Shown: positions 38,843-49,855, counted from the first letter of the stretch. The stretch: 64,000 bases of DNA from an uncultured Bartonella sp. (GCA_946478235.1 CAMLBF010000002.1:62001-126000); one strand, 5' to 3'. Translations and numbers: made by a program. The notes: a model not told the origin generated them from the sequence alone.

Positions 38843-39976
38843 TCACTGCAAATTATTCGGTTTGACAAGTTTGCCACCGCTAACTGGCTTATCACACCCT
38901 GTTGTTGTCGGATAAGTTAGTGGTAAACCGTAAAAAGACCTTATGGCGAGATAGCCCCATGCATCAGATTCGATAAAATCGGGGTTGGCCCCTATCGACT
39001 GTGCATTGAACAACTTGCTATTTGCTGTTTTTGTCAGCTTTTCCAAATACTTAATAATTGCCTTATTGTGTGCGCCACCACCGGAAAGAACAAGTGTCTT
39101 TGGTGTTTGTGGAACATGGCGGAATGAATTCACAATTCCAAACGCCGTTATGTAGCTCAAAGAAGCGGCACCATCTTCTATCGAAACAGTTGTATCGGTT
39201 AACGGGCTAAAACTTCTCCAATCAAGTGAGCCAGGCATTGGCTGGCAAAAAAACGGATGCATTTGATAATTTCGAATAATTTTATCAATAACATTGCCCT
39301 TTAAAGCGATTTTTCCACCATCGTCATATTGTTTTGAAGTGCGTAAAGAGATCCATTGATCAATCAAAACGTTTCCCGGTCCACAATCAAAAGCATAAAT
39401 CGACGACTCTTCGCCAATCCAGGTTAGGTTTGATATGCCACCAATATTGACAAATGCGATTGGAAATTGTGCCTTTCCGTGAAGTTTATTGGCCAATGCG
39501 CGATGATAGACTGGAACCAATGGCGCGCCCTGCCCACCATGGGTCATATCATTCGCCCTCATATCATAAATAACATCAATACCGGTTTGATTTGCCAGTT
39601 GTTGTCCATCGCCAATCTGCACTGTCAGGGCATTTTCGGGTTTATGCAAAACGGTTTGTCCGTGAAATCCAATCAAATCCACCGAATCGCTCTTAATTGC
39701 ATATTTATGCAATAGTTGTTGCACCAGTGTTGCGTGCAGATCGGTAAGCGCAACTTCTATCTTTCTGAGTTGGTCTGGGCGATCATCACGATTTTTTATC
39801 TGATTTGCCATATCAAGTGCAGACTTTAATTGCTGCCTAAAAGCGGCGCTGTATGTGTATGAGTGATGGCCTATAACATCTATCACCGCATCGCCGTCGC
39901 TGCGCAACAATGAGGCGTCTATACCGTCCATAGAAGTACCACTCATCAATCCGATAGCCAATTTTATATCCGGCAT
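38843..39976 (-). CDS. anmK: anhydro-N-acetylmuramic acid kinase
   Basis: Peptidoglycan-recycling enzyme that converts anhydro-MurNAc to MurNAc-6-phosphate. ASKHA-fold motifs: AIGLMSGTSMDGIDASLL, LIGFHGQTVLHKPEN, VNIGGISNLTWIG and FDCGPGNVLIDQWI. The frame opens to 40021, but MPDIKLAIGLMSG at 39976 follows an AAGGAAG site, giving 377 residues. It is divergent from tyrS; anmK-tyrS adjacency is familiar in Rhizobiales. Confidence 0.95.
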   Translation of the reverse strand: MPDIKLAIGLMSGTSMDGIDASLLRSDGDAVIDVIGHHSYTYSAAFRQQLKSALDMANQIKNRDDRPDQLRKIEVALTDLHATLVQQLLHKYAIKSDSVDLIGFHGQTVLHKPENALTVQIGDGQQLANQTGIDVIYDMRANDMTHGGQGAPLVPVYHRALANKLHGKAQFPIAFVNIGGISNLTWIGEESSIYAFDCGPGNVLIDQWISLRTSKQYDDGGKIALKGNVIDKIIRNYQMHPFFCQPMPGSLDWRSFSPLTDTTVSIEDGAASLSYITAFGIVNSFRHVPQTPKTLVLSGGGAHNKAIIKYLEKLTKTANSKLFNAQSIGANPDFIESDAWGYLAIRSFYGLPLTYPTTTGCDKPVSGGKLVKPNNLQ

Positions 39977-40073
39977 TGTATGCTTCCTTGTGAATCGTGC
40001 ATAATCTATGATAAAGCCCACACTTAATGAAGAAACTCTATGATGTTCGATTTTTTGTTAAGGAACAAGTTTG

Positions 40074-41327
40074 ATGTCCGGTTTTAAATCCGATTTCCTA
40101 AATGTTATGCGTGAACGTGGTTTTATCCATCAAATATCTGATGAAACAGGTTTGGATGACCTTTTGGCAAAGGAAACGGTTACTGCATATATCGGGTTTG
40201 ACCCTACGGCTTCGAGCCTTCACGTTGGTAGTCTCATTCAGATCATGATGTTGCATTGGTTGCAAAAAACCGGTCATCGTCCAATTGCGCTTATGGGTGG
40301 TGGCACCGGTATGATTGGTGACCCATCATTTAAAGACGAAGCACGAAAACTGCTAACTATCGAAAATATCGACCAGAATATTGCTGGCATCAAAAAAGTC
40401 TTCACGCAATATATCAATTTTGGTGAAGGTTCCAATGACGCCATTATGGTCAATAACGCCGATTGGCTTAGAAACCTTAATTATATCGAATTTTTACGTG
40501 ATGTCGGACGGCATTTTTCCGTCAATAAAATGTTGTCATTCGACTCTGTCAAACTGCGTCTCGATCGTGAGCACTCCCTATCATTTCTAGAATTCAATTA
40601 CATGATTTTGCAGGCATATGATTTTGTCGAGTTGAGCAAACGCTATGGCCTGCGCATGCAAATGGGTGGTTCAGATCAATGGGGCAATATTGTTAACGGT
40701 ATTGATCTTGGGCACAGAATGGGAACAGAGCAACTTTATGCCCTAACGTCCCCTCTACTTACCACGGCATCAGGTGCAAAAATGGGCAAATCACTTAATG
40801 GTGCGGTTTGGCTCAATGCTGATATGCTTTCGCCTTATGATTTCTGGCAATATTGGCGCAATACTGAAGATGCCGATGTGTCGCGTTTCTTGAAACTTTA
40901 TACCACATTGCCAATGGATGAAATCAACCGTCTCTCTAGCCTACAGGGTGCTGAGCTGAATGAAGTTAAGAAAATTTTGGCAACGGAAGTAACGGCAATG
41001 TTGCATGGCCGTGACGCTGCTGAAAAAGCTGCCGATATTGCACGCAAGACCTTTGAAGAAGGCGCATTGAGCCACGATTTACCAAAAATTGAGCTTGCTT
41101 CTAGCGACTTGAAGTCAGGTATTGGCTTATTGACACTGTTGGTACAGGCTGGCTTGGCAAAATCAAATGGTGAAGCCCGTCGTCACGTACAAGGTGGCGG
41201 TGTGCGTGTAAACGACAAACCGGTTGAAGATGAAGCACGCCTTATTTCAGATGTTGACCTTAATGATGATGGCGTCGTTAAACTTTCATTCGGTAAAAAA
41301 AGACATGTTCTTATAAAACCCGTTTAA
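40074..41327 (+). CDS. tyrS: tyrosyl-tRNA synthetase
   Basis: Class I synthetase. The HIGH-type motif is in [20 protein letters not shown] and the KMSKS-type motif is [15 protein letters not shown]-terminal S4 RNA-binding domain holds [24 protein letters not shown] at 40071 is in frame, but the ATG at 40074 after AAGGAAC is preferred. The product has 417 residues. It ends at a strong terminator. Confidence 0.97.
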   Translation: MSGFKSDFLNVMRERGFIHQISDETGLDDLLAKETVTAYIGFDPTASSLHVGSLIQIMMLHWLQKTGHRPIALMGGGTGMIGDPSFKDEARKLLTIENIDQNIAGIKKVFTQYINFGEGSNDAIMVNNADWLRNLNYIEFLRDVGRHFSVNKMLSFDSVKLRLDREHSLSFLEFNYMILQAYDFVELSKRYGLRMQMGGSDQWGNIVNGIDLGHRMGTEQLYALTSPLLTTASGAKMGKSLNGAVWLNADMLSPYDFWQYWRNTEDADVSRFLKLYTTLPMDEINRLSSLQGAELNEVKKILATEVTAMLHGRDAAEKAADIARKTFEEGALSHDLPKIELASSDLKSGIGLLTLLVQAGLAKSNGEARRHVQGGGVRVNDKPVEDEARLISDVDLNDDGVVKLSFGKKRHVLIKPV

Positions 41328-41356
41328 GTTTTAGAGTTACAAAGGCAATGAAAACA

Positions 41357-41384
41357 AAAAACACAGCCTCGCGCTGTGTTTTTT
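41357..41384 (+). terminator. Rho-independent terminator of tyrS
   Basis: AAAAACACAGC, a 5-base loop and GCTGTGTTTTTT form a long stem with a T-run; the A-rich left flank would let it work in both directions. Confidence 0.9.
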
Positions 41385-41498
41385 ATTTATGGTCATTAAT
41401 TCTGTTATCGCTTAAAAATACCTTTATTGTTGCTAAGCAAAGCCAAAACAATAATCATTATCCAGTTTTAATTAGCCCACTTATATATAAAAATTTTA

Positions 41499-44400
41499 TT
41501 ATTGCTGGAACTCGAATATCGATCGGAATATTCCTGGAGCAATTGCCGAGATAGGGTTGACCATCACTTGAGGGTGCTTCATCTTGCCCTCAATTTTAAA
41601 CGTAATACCAATCAAACCGCGATCACGACCATTTCCTAATACCTGACCGATAACCGGTATATCGCCAAATAAACGGTTTAAACCATAGGCCGGCATAAAA
41701 GTACCGGTAATGGACATATTACCCGATGAATCATATAGGATTCCTTGGAATGTTGCCCCAACGGTTGCGCCGCGTACAACACCGCGGTCTAGTACCAAAT
41801 AATTATCGCCTTTTCCTATATGAGCGTATCCCATATCAAAGGTGATGCTTGAACTGTTGATTTTGCCCTTAAAAGCATCATTCAAACTTTTGCCACCACC
41901 AGCAGGCTTCGATGAAACAATTGCAGCAAGTCTGGGTTCATCAACAATTTCAAAGTTTTTTAAGGTGATGGGACCAGAAAGAGGCTGTCCGGGGGTTGAT
42001 TTCAAATTGACCGTCAATGCACCACCACGGATTTTTTCATAATAATTCATAAAACGGAGAACAGAACCCGCATCGGTTGTTTTGGCATTTACCGCTTGCC
42101 GCCCTTTATCATTTTGCATCTGCACAAATAATGGCTTGCCAGTTCTGGTATTTGCGTTGACGGTTAACTGAGTGGTGTTTTGCTCGGTGACCTCGTAAGT
42201 CGCTGTTACACCATGCAAGTCCTCACCATAAAAACCAGTAAGGCTTGAAAGTGATGCATGCAAAGAAATGGCATTTGTATTGCGGCCAGAGCCTGACGTC
42301 TTACCCATTTGTTGAAGCAAGGCTCTGGCATCAAAGCTTTTACCGGTTGCTTCAATATGATAGGACTTACCCGATGTCGCAACTTTAATACTCAAATTAT
42401 CATTGCGGTTTAAATTGGCTTTCGAAAATTCCGCACCGGCTAACTGTTTATCCTTGATATGAAGAGAGCCGGCAATTTCAAAATTAGTCCCTGACAGTGA
42501 GAAATTATCGATAGTAAAATCGGATTTGCTCGTCATATTTGATGGAATATCCATCTGCACTTGTGCAGGCATACCTTTGCCTTTTTTCCAACCAGCCCAA
42601 GATAAATCAAGTGTCGTATTGGTTAAATCGGCAGAAAGATGGCGCTTGCCTTTATTTTCAGGTCCAACCACAACGCTCATGGGGCCAGAAAGAAAAGTAT
42701 TCAAAAATGCAAAATGCTTAGCTCTAACACTGTCATTTAAATTGAATGTAATATTTTCGTCTTTTTTCAAATCCGAATTGTTGAAAGGCTGAACAATTTT
42801 TATATCTGCTGGCAGATCATTGACCAAACCACTGGCATTCAAGGTAACACCGGACTTGGTAATTTCGGCAGTTCCCGAAGCATCATCAACCAGAATATTT
42901 TCAATAGGTTCTGGCAACGAAAAATCTGAAAAATCAACATTGGCTGTATAGGTCAACTCGCCAGGCGGATTATCCCGTGTGACAGGAAATTTCAGATTGA
43001 TTTCTGCGTCAACATCGCCTTTTGCCTTATCGGGATCAAATGGCAACTGTTTTCTTGCATTAATGGGTTTCAAGCTAATCATTTCACCGGCTGCGTCAAT
43101 TTTACCGCGCGCAACAAGGTTCATTTCGGCATAAACTGGACGTTGAGGCCCCCACGGCACGGTAAACGTGCCTTCAACTAGCTCTATCTTGCGATCTTTT
43201 GAAAGATAACTAACGCCGCTATCCAACGTTACCACTGTGGTCATACCATCAATGGCTATTTTGCCATCTGCTTCCCGAATGGCTGGTAACTCGCCGACCA
43301 AATCCGATCGAGCATCGTTAATCGCTGTTCTGATTTTCACTTCATTGCCAGTGATAGGTCCAGACGGAATACCATTACGGAAAAAACCCAATGGCATAGC
43401 TATTTCGATAGAACCATTTTTCAGTTGCCCACCAAAAATATGTGAAACAACCCAGCGTCTTGCCCCAGGAGAAATATTAATAGGCCATAATTGTTTGGCT
43501 TCTGCTACATCCATTTGAGGAACATGAAGTACAAATATTGTTTCTGGTGTTCCCTCGCCAAACCGCAAGCTACCTTGACCAAGCAAAGTTCCATGTGGTG
43601 CATTAACCGCGATCTCATCAACGATGATCTTTTTATTATCCAGATTGTATTGGCCTGCTACTTTCATAGAAAATCTTAGAGGATTATCCGGCACTTCTGA
43701 AGCAGCACTAACCGCGTGTTGCGAAACAATTTCAAAACGATAATCATTATCTGGCTTTTCATTGTCTGCTTTCGCAGGGGTTATGCCTATTGCACCATTA
43801 AATGGTATACTCACTCCACCAGCTGATATTTGCGAAGGGGCGATTTCTATTTTGTCACTCTTCGGCGTATAGAGCATATTCACATCAAATTTTGCTGGCA
43901 TTGTCTCTGTGCCAACGTCCATTGCCCCAACCGGCATCAGAACATGCGCATTTATAATTGGACCGTTCAAAGCACTGTCTCTATGAGCTTCCAGAGCGAT
44001 ATCTGTGGTTCCTTTTAAGCGAAAAAAATTATTATTGGTACGCCCATTGGCTAAGAAAGGTGAAGCATCATCAGACGCACCCAAATGAAGTGGCAATGAG
44101 GTGAGCTTAACTTTAAAGCTTTGTGTTGCATTTTCTGCAGAAATAACATCGCCTTCTACCTTAATCGGATTATTGTTCCATTGAAGTTTTGACTTCAGCG
44201 CAGTTTTTTTCCAGCGCGTACGCAAGTCTAATTCCTCAATGTTCAAAGGCGTATTATTATCTCCTCCCATACGCAGTGAAACATTTTTGAGAATAACCAC
44301 TCTCATTGAGGTTTTTTTTAGCATTGCCGAGAACTGGTCAAATGCACCAAAAAGATTATTGGCTGCCGCATCTGGATCTATCCTGCCAAATTTATCTTTT

Positions 44401-44921
44401 GGTAAAGTATCCAAAAAACTTGGACCATTGCCTTGAGGTAGGGCAATATTGGTGTCGTGTATCTCGATCTGCGCAATTTCAAGCTTACCGCGCAGTAACC
44501 CCAATGGCGAAAAACCAACCCTGAACAAACCTATTTGATCAATTTTGGTGCCGTTTTTAATGTCAGTGACCATGACATTTTGTGTCTCTAACGCCAAATG
44601 GTAATCTTCATCCAACGACAATTTTGCGTCTGATATTTTGACGTTTGCCTCGTCATTGAGTTGTTGCGACAAGGCTGCCTGCATTTTTGATGTCAAAAAT
44701 GCACCACTAATTCCAACCTTTAATAATGAAAAAGCAAGCGCTAAAACACATACCAAGATTAACAAAATCCATAGGCAGGTTTTAAAGATACGCCGCATCA
44801 ATTTTTTTCTCATGCGGGGGGTGCGAATCTTCAGTCCGCCAGATTGAAGAGCTGAAGGAAAATGATCCAGATTTTTAATTTTTCGCTTGTCAAAGCGAAT
44901 TTCTTCATGTGGTCCAGGCAA
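41499..44921 (-). CDS. large AsmA/YhdP-like envelope protein (DUF3971)
   Basis: A 1140-residue protein with a cytoplasmic basic N-terminus, one transmembrane helix at about residues 47-70, and a very long periplasmic beta-rich region ending in an AsmA-like C-terminal domain (GSSLNDAF-type region, then GTFMPAYGLNRLFGDIPVIG). Such proteins are now seen as bridge-like carriers of phospholipid between inner and outer membranes in E. coli (YhdP, TamB group). That role here is by analogy. It is monocistronic, convergent with tyrS. Confidence 0.85.
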   Translation of the reverse strand: MPGPHEEIRFDKRKIKNLDHFPSALQSGGLKIRTPRMRKKLMRRIFKTCLWILLILVCVLALAFSLLKVGISGAFLTSKMQAALSQQLNDEANVKISDAKLSLDEDYHLALETQNVMVTDIKNGTKIDQIGLFRVGFSPLGLLRGKLEIAQIEIHDTNIALPQGNGPSFLDTLPKDKFGRIDPDAAANNLFGAFDQFSAMLKKTSMRVVILKNVSLRMGGDNNTPLNIEELDLRTRWKKTALKSKLQWNNNPIKVEGDVISAENATQSFKVKLTSLPLHLGASDDASPFLANGRTNNNFFRLKGTTDIALEAHRDSALNGPIINAHVLMPVGAMDVGTETMPAKFDVNMLYTPKSDKIEIAPSQISAGGVSIPFNGAIGITPAKADNEKPDNDYRFEIVSQHAVSAASEVPDNPLRFSMKVAGQYNLDNKKIIVDEIAVNAPHGTLLGQGSLRFGEGTPETIFVLHVPQMDVAEAKQLWPINISPGARRWVVSHIFGGQLKNGSIEIAMPLGFFRNGIPSGPITGNEVKIRTAINDARSDLVGELPAIREADGKIAIDGMTTVVTLDSGVSYLSKDRKIELVEGTFTVPWGPQRPVYAEMNLVARGKIDAAGEMISLKPINARKQLPFDPDKAKGDVDAEINLKFPVTRDNPPGELTYTANVDFSDFSLPEPIENILVDDASGTAEITKSGVTLNASGLVNDLPADIKIVQPFNNSDLKKDENITFNLNDSVRAKHFAFLNTFLSGPMSVVVGPENKGKRHLSADLTNTTLDLSWAGWKKGKGMPAQVQMDIPSNMTSKSDFTIDNFSLSGTNFEIAGSLHIKDKQLAGAEFSKANLNRNDNLSIKVATSGKSYHIEATGKSFDARALLQQMGKTSGSGRNTNAISLHASLSSLTGFYGEDLHGVTATYEVTEQNTTQLTVNANTRTGKPLFVQMQNDKGRQAVNAKTTDAGSVLRFMNYYEKIRGGALTVNLKSTPGQPLSGPITLKNFEIVDEPRLAAIVSSKPAGGGKSLNDAFKGKINSSSITFDMGYAHIGKGDNYLVLDRGVVRGATVGATFQGILYDSSGNMSITGTFMPAYGLNRLFGDIPVIGQVLGNGRDRGLIGITFKIEGKMKHPQVMVNPISAIAPGIFRSIFEFQQ

Positions 44922-45064
44922 CTCGTCAACAATCCCGTTATTTGAGAATTAAAATAAAATAATTGGCAAACAGAATTTACAGAAACAATATAGCATTGGA
45001 TCAGGATTGATTCCTGATATTTTTGGTATCATTTTACGCTTACCAACAAAAGAAAGGTAGAGTT

Positions 45065-45535
45065 ATGGAAAAATTGGGAATAGGCGATATAGCACCGGAT
45101 TTCAATTTACCCAGAGACGGCGGGGCAGAACAAAGTTTATCACAATTGCGTGGGAAACCGGTTGTTCTCTACTTTTATCCGAAAGACGACACCAGCGGCT
45201 GTACACTTGAGGCTCATGATTTTACCGCTTTAAAACCAGAATTTGACAAGATTGGCGTTGAAATAATCGGTATGTCGCCTGATAAGGCTGCAAAACACGA
45301 TAAATTCAAAGAGAAGCATGAGCTGAACATCACCCTTGTATCCGATGAAGAAAAAACAACGCTGATGGCTTATGGCGTGTGGGTAGAAAAATCGATGTAT
45401 GGCCGCAAATATATGGGCGTTGAACGCACAACCTTCCTTATTGATAAGACCGGTAAGATTGCAGAAATTTGGCATAAGGTGAAAGTGTCAGGGCATGCAC
45501 AAGCTGTTTTGCAGGCTGCAAGTAAAATTGCTTAA
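45065..45535 (+). CDS. bcp: thioredoxin-dependent peroxiredoxin (Bcp/PrxQ)
   Basis: A 156-residue peroxidase reducing hydroperoxides. The peroxidatic cysteine is in YPKDDTSGCTLEAHDFTAL. The second cysteine found five residues later in E. coli Bcp is histidine here, and no other cysteine is in the protein, so it must work as a 1-Cys enzyme. The frame opens at 45023, but MEKLGIGDIAPDFNLP at 45065 after AAAGGTAGAG fits the family. Confidence 0.93.
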   Translation: MEKLGIGDIAPDFNLPRDGGAEQSLSQLRGKPVVLYFYPKDDTSGCTLEAHDFTALKPEFDKIGVEIIGMSPDKAAKHDKFKEKHELNITLVSDEEKTTLMAYGVWVEKSMYGRKYMGVERTTFLIDKTGKIAEIWHKVKVSGHAQAVLQAASKIA

Positions 45536-45653
45536 TTAATTGCCAGATTGCTCACCTGATCATTGGCCTAACAGATGGCTCTCCCGATCAGTTGTTAGCT
45601 TTTTGTTAACCTTTGTATGAGTTAATAAAGACCTAATATTTTGGACAACAAAA

Positions 45654-45881
45654 ATGCGCAATATTTCAAAACTATTTATTTTGTGCTCTGTATTCATAAT
45701 AGCTGCAACATCTTTCGGTGCAGCACATTATGATGTTGTATCTCAAGATAGTGGCGCAACTATTGAGGCGCGGCAACCTTTACCGGATATGCCCAATAGC
45801 CATATTCCAACGATTGAAAATGTGCAATTTGTCGGACAAAATGCTATTGACCCCATCATAACAGGGTCAGACAAACAATAA
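45654..45881 (+). CDS. small exported protein of unknown function
   Basis: A 75-residue product with a clear signal peptide (MRNISKLFILCSVFIIAATS, then FGAA) and a short mature part rich in Pro, Asn and Ile with no cysteine. No family recognised. It is preceded by a hairpin region after bcp (CTAACA/TGTTAG near 45567-45598, then CTTTTT), so it probably has its own promoter. Coding status rests on the signal peptide and AT-rich codon use like its neighbours. Confidence 0.55.
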   Translation: MRNISKLFILCSVFIIAATSFGAAHYDVVSQDSGATIEARQPLPDMPNSHIPTIENVQFVGQNAIDPIITGSDKQ

Positions 45882-46083
45882 GTTGTTAGCTAAAAACCAA
45901 GTTAACTCAACAGAACAATCTATTTTATCGAGAAAAACAGCCGCTGCTGATTGGCTCTGATATTGTCATTGGCTCTGACTTTACCCAATTGAGCCAGATA
46001 TTAACCAAGTGCTTAGCCAGAAATCTGGAACTTGATTACATTCCCGAAAATGACAATAAGCACTTGGAAAAACTATTGTTTGT

Positions 46084-47212
46084 TTAGGTAATATCCTCAA
46101 CATGCTCAACGCCACCATGTATCCGTTGGGCAAGGGCAGCCTCCATAAATGCATCGAGGTCACCGTTTAGCACGGCTTGCGGATCTGTGTTTTCAACACC
46201 TGTTCTTAAATCCTTTACCAACTGATATGGTTGCAAAACATAAGAACGAATTTGGTGTCCCCAACCGATATCCGTTTTTGAAGCCTCAAGTGCATTTGCT
46301 TCATCTTCACGCTTTTTCAATTCTTCTTCGTAAAGACGGGCTCTCAACATTGACCATGCAGTGGCGCGGTTTTTATGTTGTGACCGTTCTGCCTGACATT
46401 GCACAACAATGCCGGTTTTTATGTGTGTAATACGAACGGCAGAGTCTGTGGTGTTGATGTGCTGACCACCTGCCCCTGAAGCGCGATAAGTATCAATCCG
46501 CACGTCCGACTCTGAAACATCAACTTCAATATTATCGTCAATAACTGGATAAACCCAAATACTGGCAAAAGATGTGTGACGCCTTGCATTGGAGTCATAT
46601 GGTGAAATACGAACCAGACGATGCACACCAGATTCCGTTTTCAACATGCCGTAGGCATTATGTCCTTTTACCAAAATGGTTGCCGATTTTATACCAGCTT
46701 CTTCGCCATCATGCACTTCCAGCACTTCCACTTTCATCGAATGTTGCTCTGCCCAACGCATATACATACGCAGCAACATTGAAGCCCAGTCCTGACTTTC
46801 CGTACCACCTGCCCCAGCATGAATTTCAAGATAGGTGTCATTTGCGTCAACTTCGCCAGATAACAACATTTCGATCTGGCGTTTATCAAGCTCATGTTTT
46901 AACCCATGAATAGCGTTTTCCGCCTCAGCCACTATGGCGTCATCGCCTTCTTCTTCGCCCATAGCGATCAACTCGACACTATCGTCGAGTGATTGGGTTA
47001 AATGATTGATATTCTGTATCGAATCTTCCAACCTTTGTCTTTCACGCATAAGGTCTTGCGCTTGTTGGGCGTCTTCCCAAAGATTAGGATCTTCGGCTCT
47101 ATCATTAAGATATTCGAGGCGTTTTAATGACTGATCCCAGTCAAAGATGCCTCCTCAGCAAACCAATGGCTTGCTTAATTTCTTCAACCAATGTTTCTAT
47201 TTCTGCACGCAT
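46084..47212 (-). CDS. prfB: peptide chain release factor 2, with programmed +1 frameshift
   Basis: RF2 ends translation at UGA and UAA. The first reading frame begins at 47212 (MRAEIETLVEEIKQAIGLLR) and stops at an in-frame TGA after 23 codons. The main frame continues +1 (DWDQSLKRLEYLNDRAEDPN). The slip site AGGAGG-CAT-CTT-TGA-C is the same arrangement as E. coli prfB. The full 375-residue product has the SPF-type recognition region ASGAGGQHINTTDSAVRITH containing the GGQ motif. An uncorrected open frame would start only at 47049. Confidence 0.96.
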
Positions 47213-47377
47213 GGTAGGATATAGTTATCTCAGATTTATGTAATTGTTGAGGTCAGGATCAATCCTGACCTATTTATAGCTTGAAAAGCGTTGGCGTATT
47301 AGGTGATTACCAAACAATGTCATCAAGCGGGTGGACTTTATTCACATCACATCAATAAGTCAAAATAAAATGTCTTA

Positions 47378-49855
47378 TCAATAAAGCCCTTCGGAACCGC
47401 TCTGGATTGCCTTGTTAACCTGCGGTGATGTTGGAGCAACTGGCACTCCTTCCTGAAAAGAATTTGTCCCACCAATAACTTGATAGACATCTGCAGGTCC
47501 CGTGCCTGGTTTAAACGCTTCAACAATAACATTGCTATTGCCAGGTTCTGCACGCATACCGGTTTTTCTGTCAATTGCTACCTGTGTCATACCATCAGGT
47601 ACTTTAAATCCAACATCCGGTACACCCTTCATGGCACTTTCCATAAACTCGCCAAATACTGGCACAGCCAAGGAACTACCTGTACCACCAAAGCCTAAAG
47701 AAGCTGGTTGATCATAGCCAATAAAGACACCCACAACGATATTTGGGGTAAAGCCCATAAACCAAGCATCCTTAGAGTCGTTCGTTGTACCAGTTTTACC
47801 GGCAATATGCCGTTTCAGATAATTAAGCCGTGCAGCCGTACCACGTTGCACAACACCTTCCATCATTGATGTGATCTGATAGGCCGTCATAGGATCAAGA
47901 ACCTGATCGCGCTGGTCGATCAAAGTAGGTTCAGGCTGGTTGTGCCATTCTTTAACGTTACAACCTTCACATTGACGCTGATCATGACGATAAATTGTTT
48001 TGCCATATCGATCTTGAATACGATCAATCAATGACGGTGAAATGGAACGTCCGCCATTTGCAATCACCGAATAGGCTGTAACCATACGCAACACTGTGGT
48101 TTCACCCGCGCCCAATGCCATAGGCAAATAAGGTTGCATTTTATCGTAAATACCGAAACGTTCGGCATATTCTGCAACAATAGGCATACCCAAATCATTG
48201 GCAAGACGAACTGTCATCAAGTTACGGGAATGCTCAATACCATAGCGCAAGGTAGAAGGTCCTGCGAAGGTTCCACCATAATTCTTTGGCCGCCAAACCT
48301 GTCCGTTTCCTTGACTAATTTCCACCGGCCCATCGAGAACAACGGAAGCCGGTGTATATCCATTATCAAGTGCCGCAGCATAAACAAAAGGTTTGAAAGA
48401 TGAACCTGGCTGACGATAAGCCTGTGTTGCCCTGTTAAACTCAGACTCAGCAAATGAAAAACCGCCAACCATTGCCAATACACGACCGGTGCGCGGTTCC
48501 ATGGCAACCATAGCACCTTCAATTTTTGGTGGTTGACGCAATAGATAGCCACCATCAGAGCCCTGCTTTTTCTGAACAAAAACAACATCTCCGACATGCA
48601 GCACACCGGTTGGGTTGCTTGCTGTTGTATGGCGATCATTTTTGTCGACCATACGCAATGCCCAACGCATATCATTTACTGATATTGTCGAAATATCACG
48701 CTCTGCTGATAAAGCTCCTGATACTTCTCTTTTCGGTTGCAAGCCAATTTTTACGCGATCTGGCGCAACAGATAACACAACCGCCAAACGCCATTCTGGC
48801 ACATCGCTAAAACCGACAACGTCACCAAGTGCGGTACCCCAATCATCTGATACATCAATATGCTTGAAAGGACCGCGCCAACCATGGTTCTGGTCAAATT
48901 TTATAAGGCCGTCTTGCAAGGCACGGCGCGCCATAACTTGCAAGTTCGGATCCAATGTGGTTCGGATTGAAAGACCACCTTCATAAAGTGATTTTGAACC
49001 ATATTTAGCGATAATTTGCCGTCTTACTTCTTCTGTAAAATAATCTGACGCAAAAATGTAAGTGTCATCACCACGCATTGTCACGCCCAACGGCTTGGCT
49101 TTGGCTTGCTCGCCTTGAGCGGCTGTTGCATAACCGTTTTCAACCATACGGTCGATAACCCAATTGCGTCTGTCTAAGGCGCGTTGAGTGTGTTTGAATG
49201 GGTCATAATTGCTTGGTCCCTTTGGCAAAGAAGCCAAATAGGCACATTCATCAAGCGTTAATTCATTAACCGACTTATTGAAATAGGTTAAGGCTGCGGC
49301 AGCAATACCATAGGCGCCACGCCCCAAGTAAATTTCATTGAGATAGAGTTCAAGAATACGATCTTTAGAATAAGCGCGTTCAATACGCATTGCTAAAATC
49401 GCTTCTTTAACCTTACGTTCCATTGTTGCATCGGAACTTAACAAAAAGTTTTTAGCAACCTGCTGTGTAATTGTTGAAGCCCCTTCCGGACGGCGCCCTG
49501 AGCCAAGGTTACGCACATTGCTTACCAATGCACGCGCCAATCCTTCTGGATCCATTCCGAAATGGCGATAAAAATTCTTATCTTCTGCAGAAATAAACGC
49601 CGATTTCACTAAATCCGGCACCGACTGGATAGGAAGATAAAGCCGACGGTTGGTTGCAAACTCTGCCATAAGACCACCGTCTGCGGCATGAATACGCGAC
49701 ATCACTGGCGGTTCATATTTTGCTAAAACCTCATAATCTGGTAGCTCATCAGTTTGAGTTTGTGGGGTATCTTCAGCAAATGTATAATTAGAAAATGGCA
49801 CAGTCAGGCAAAGAGCAACGCCTGCAGCTAAAAAATGTTTTAAAAACCTCATCAT
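47378..49855 (-). CDS. mrcA: penicillin-binding protein 1A
   Basis: Bifunctional peptidoglycan synthase of 825 residues: a short N-terminal membrane anchor/signal, a GT51 glycosyltransferase domain (SAEDKNFYRHFGMDPEGLA, then STITQQVAKNFLLS), an OB-like insertion, and a transpeptidase domain with the catalytic serine in YRQPGSSFKPFVYAAALD and GKTGTTNDSKDAWFMGF. A CNV-type pair of cysteines (CEGC) lies in the transpeptidase region. It lies between amiC and prfB, as in other Rhizobiales. Confidence 0.95.
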   Translation of the reverse strand: MMRFLKHFLAAGVALCLTVPFSNYTFAEDTPQTQTDELPDYEVLAKYEPPVMSRIHAADGGLMAEFATNRRLYLPIQSVPDLVKSAFISAEDKNFYRHFGMDPEGLARALVSNVRNLGSGRRPEGASTITQQVAKNFLLSSDATMERKVKEAILAMRIERAYSKDRILELYLNEIYLGRGAYGIAAAALTYFNKSVNELTLDECAYLASLPKGPSNYDPFKHTQRALDRRNWVIDRMVENGYATAAQGEQAKAKPLGVTMRGDDTYIFASDYFTEEVRRQIIAKYGSKSLYEGGLSIRTTLDPNLQVMARRALQDGLIKFDQNHGWRGPFKHIDVSDDWGTALGDVVGFSDVPEWRLAVVLSVAPDRVKIGLQPKREVSGALSAERDISTISVNDMRWALRMVDKNDRHTTASNPTGVLHVGDVVFVQKKQGSDGGYLLRQPPKIEGAMVAMEPRTGRVLAMVGGFSFAESEFNRATQAYRQPGSSFKPFVYAAALDNGYTPASVVLDGPVEISQGNGQVWRPKNYGGTFAGPSTLRYGIEHSRNLMTVRLANDLGMPIVAEYAERFGIYDKMQPYLPMALGAGETTVLRMVTAYSVIANGGRSISPSLIDRIQDRYGKTIYRHDQRQCEGCNVKEWHNQPEPTLIDQRDQVLDPMTAYQITSMMEGVVQRGTAARLNYLKRHIAGKTGTTNDSKDAWFMGFTPNIVVGVFIGYDQPASLGFGGTGSSLAVPVFGEFMESAMKGVPDVGFKVPDGMTQVAIDRKTGMRAEPGNSNVIVEAFKPGTGPADVYQVIGGTNSFQEGVPVAPTSPQVNKAIQSGSEGLY

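Noticed and set aside
45948-45978. Direct repeat ATTGGCTCTGA, 18 bp apart, after the small exported gene
   Set aside because: Only two short copies, easily by chance in this intergenic region.
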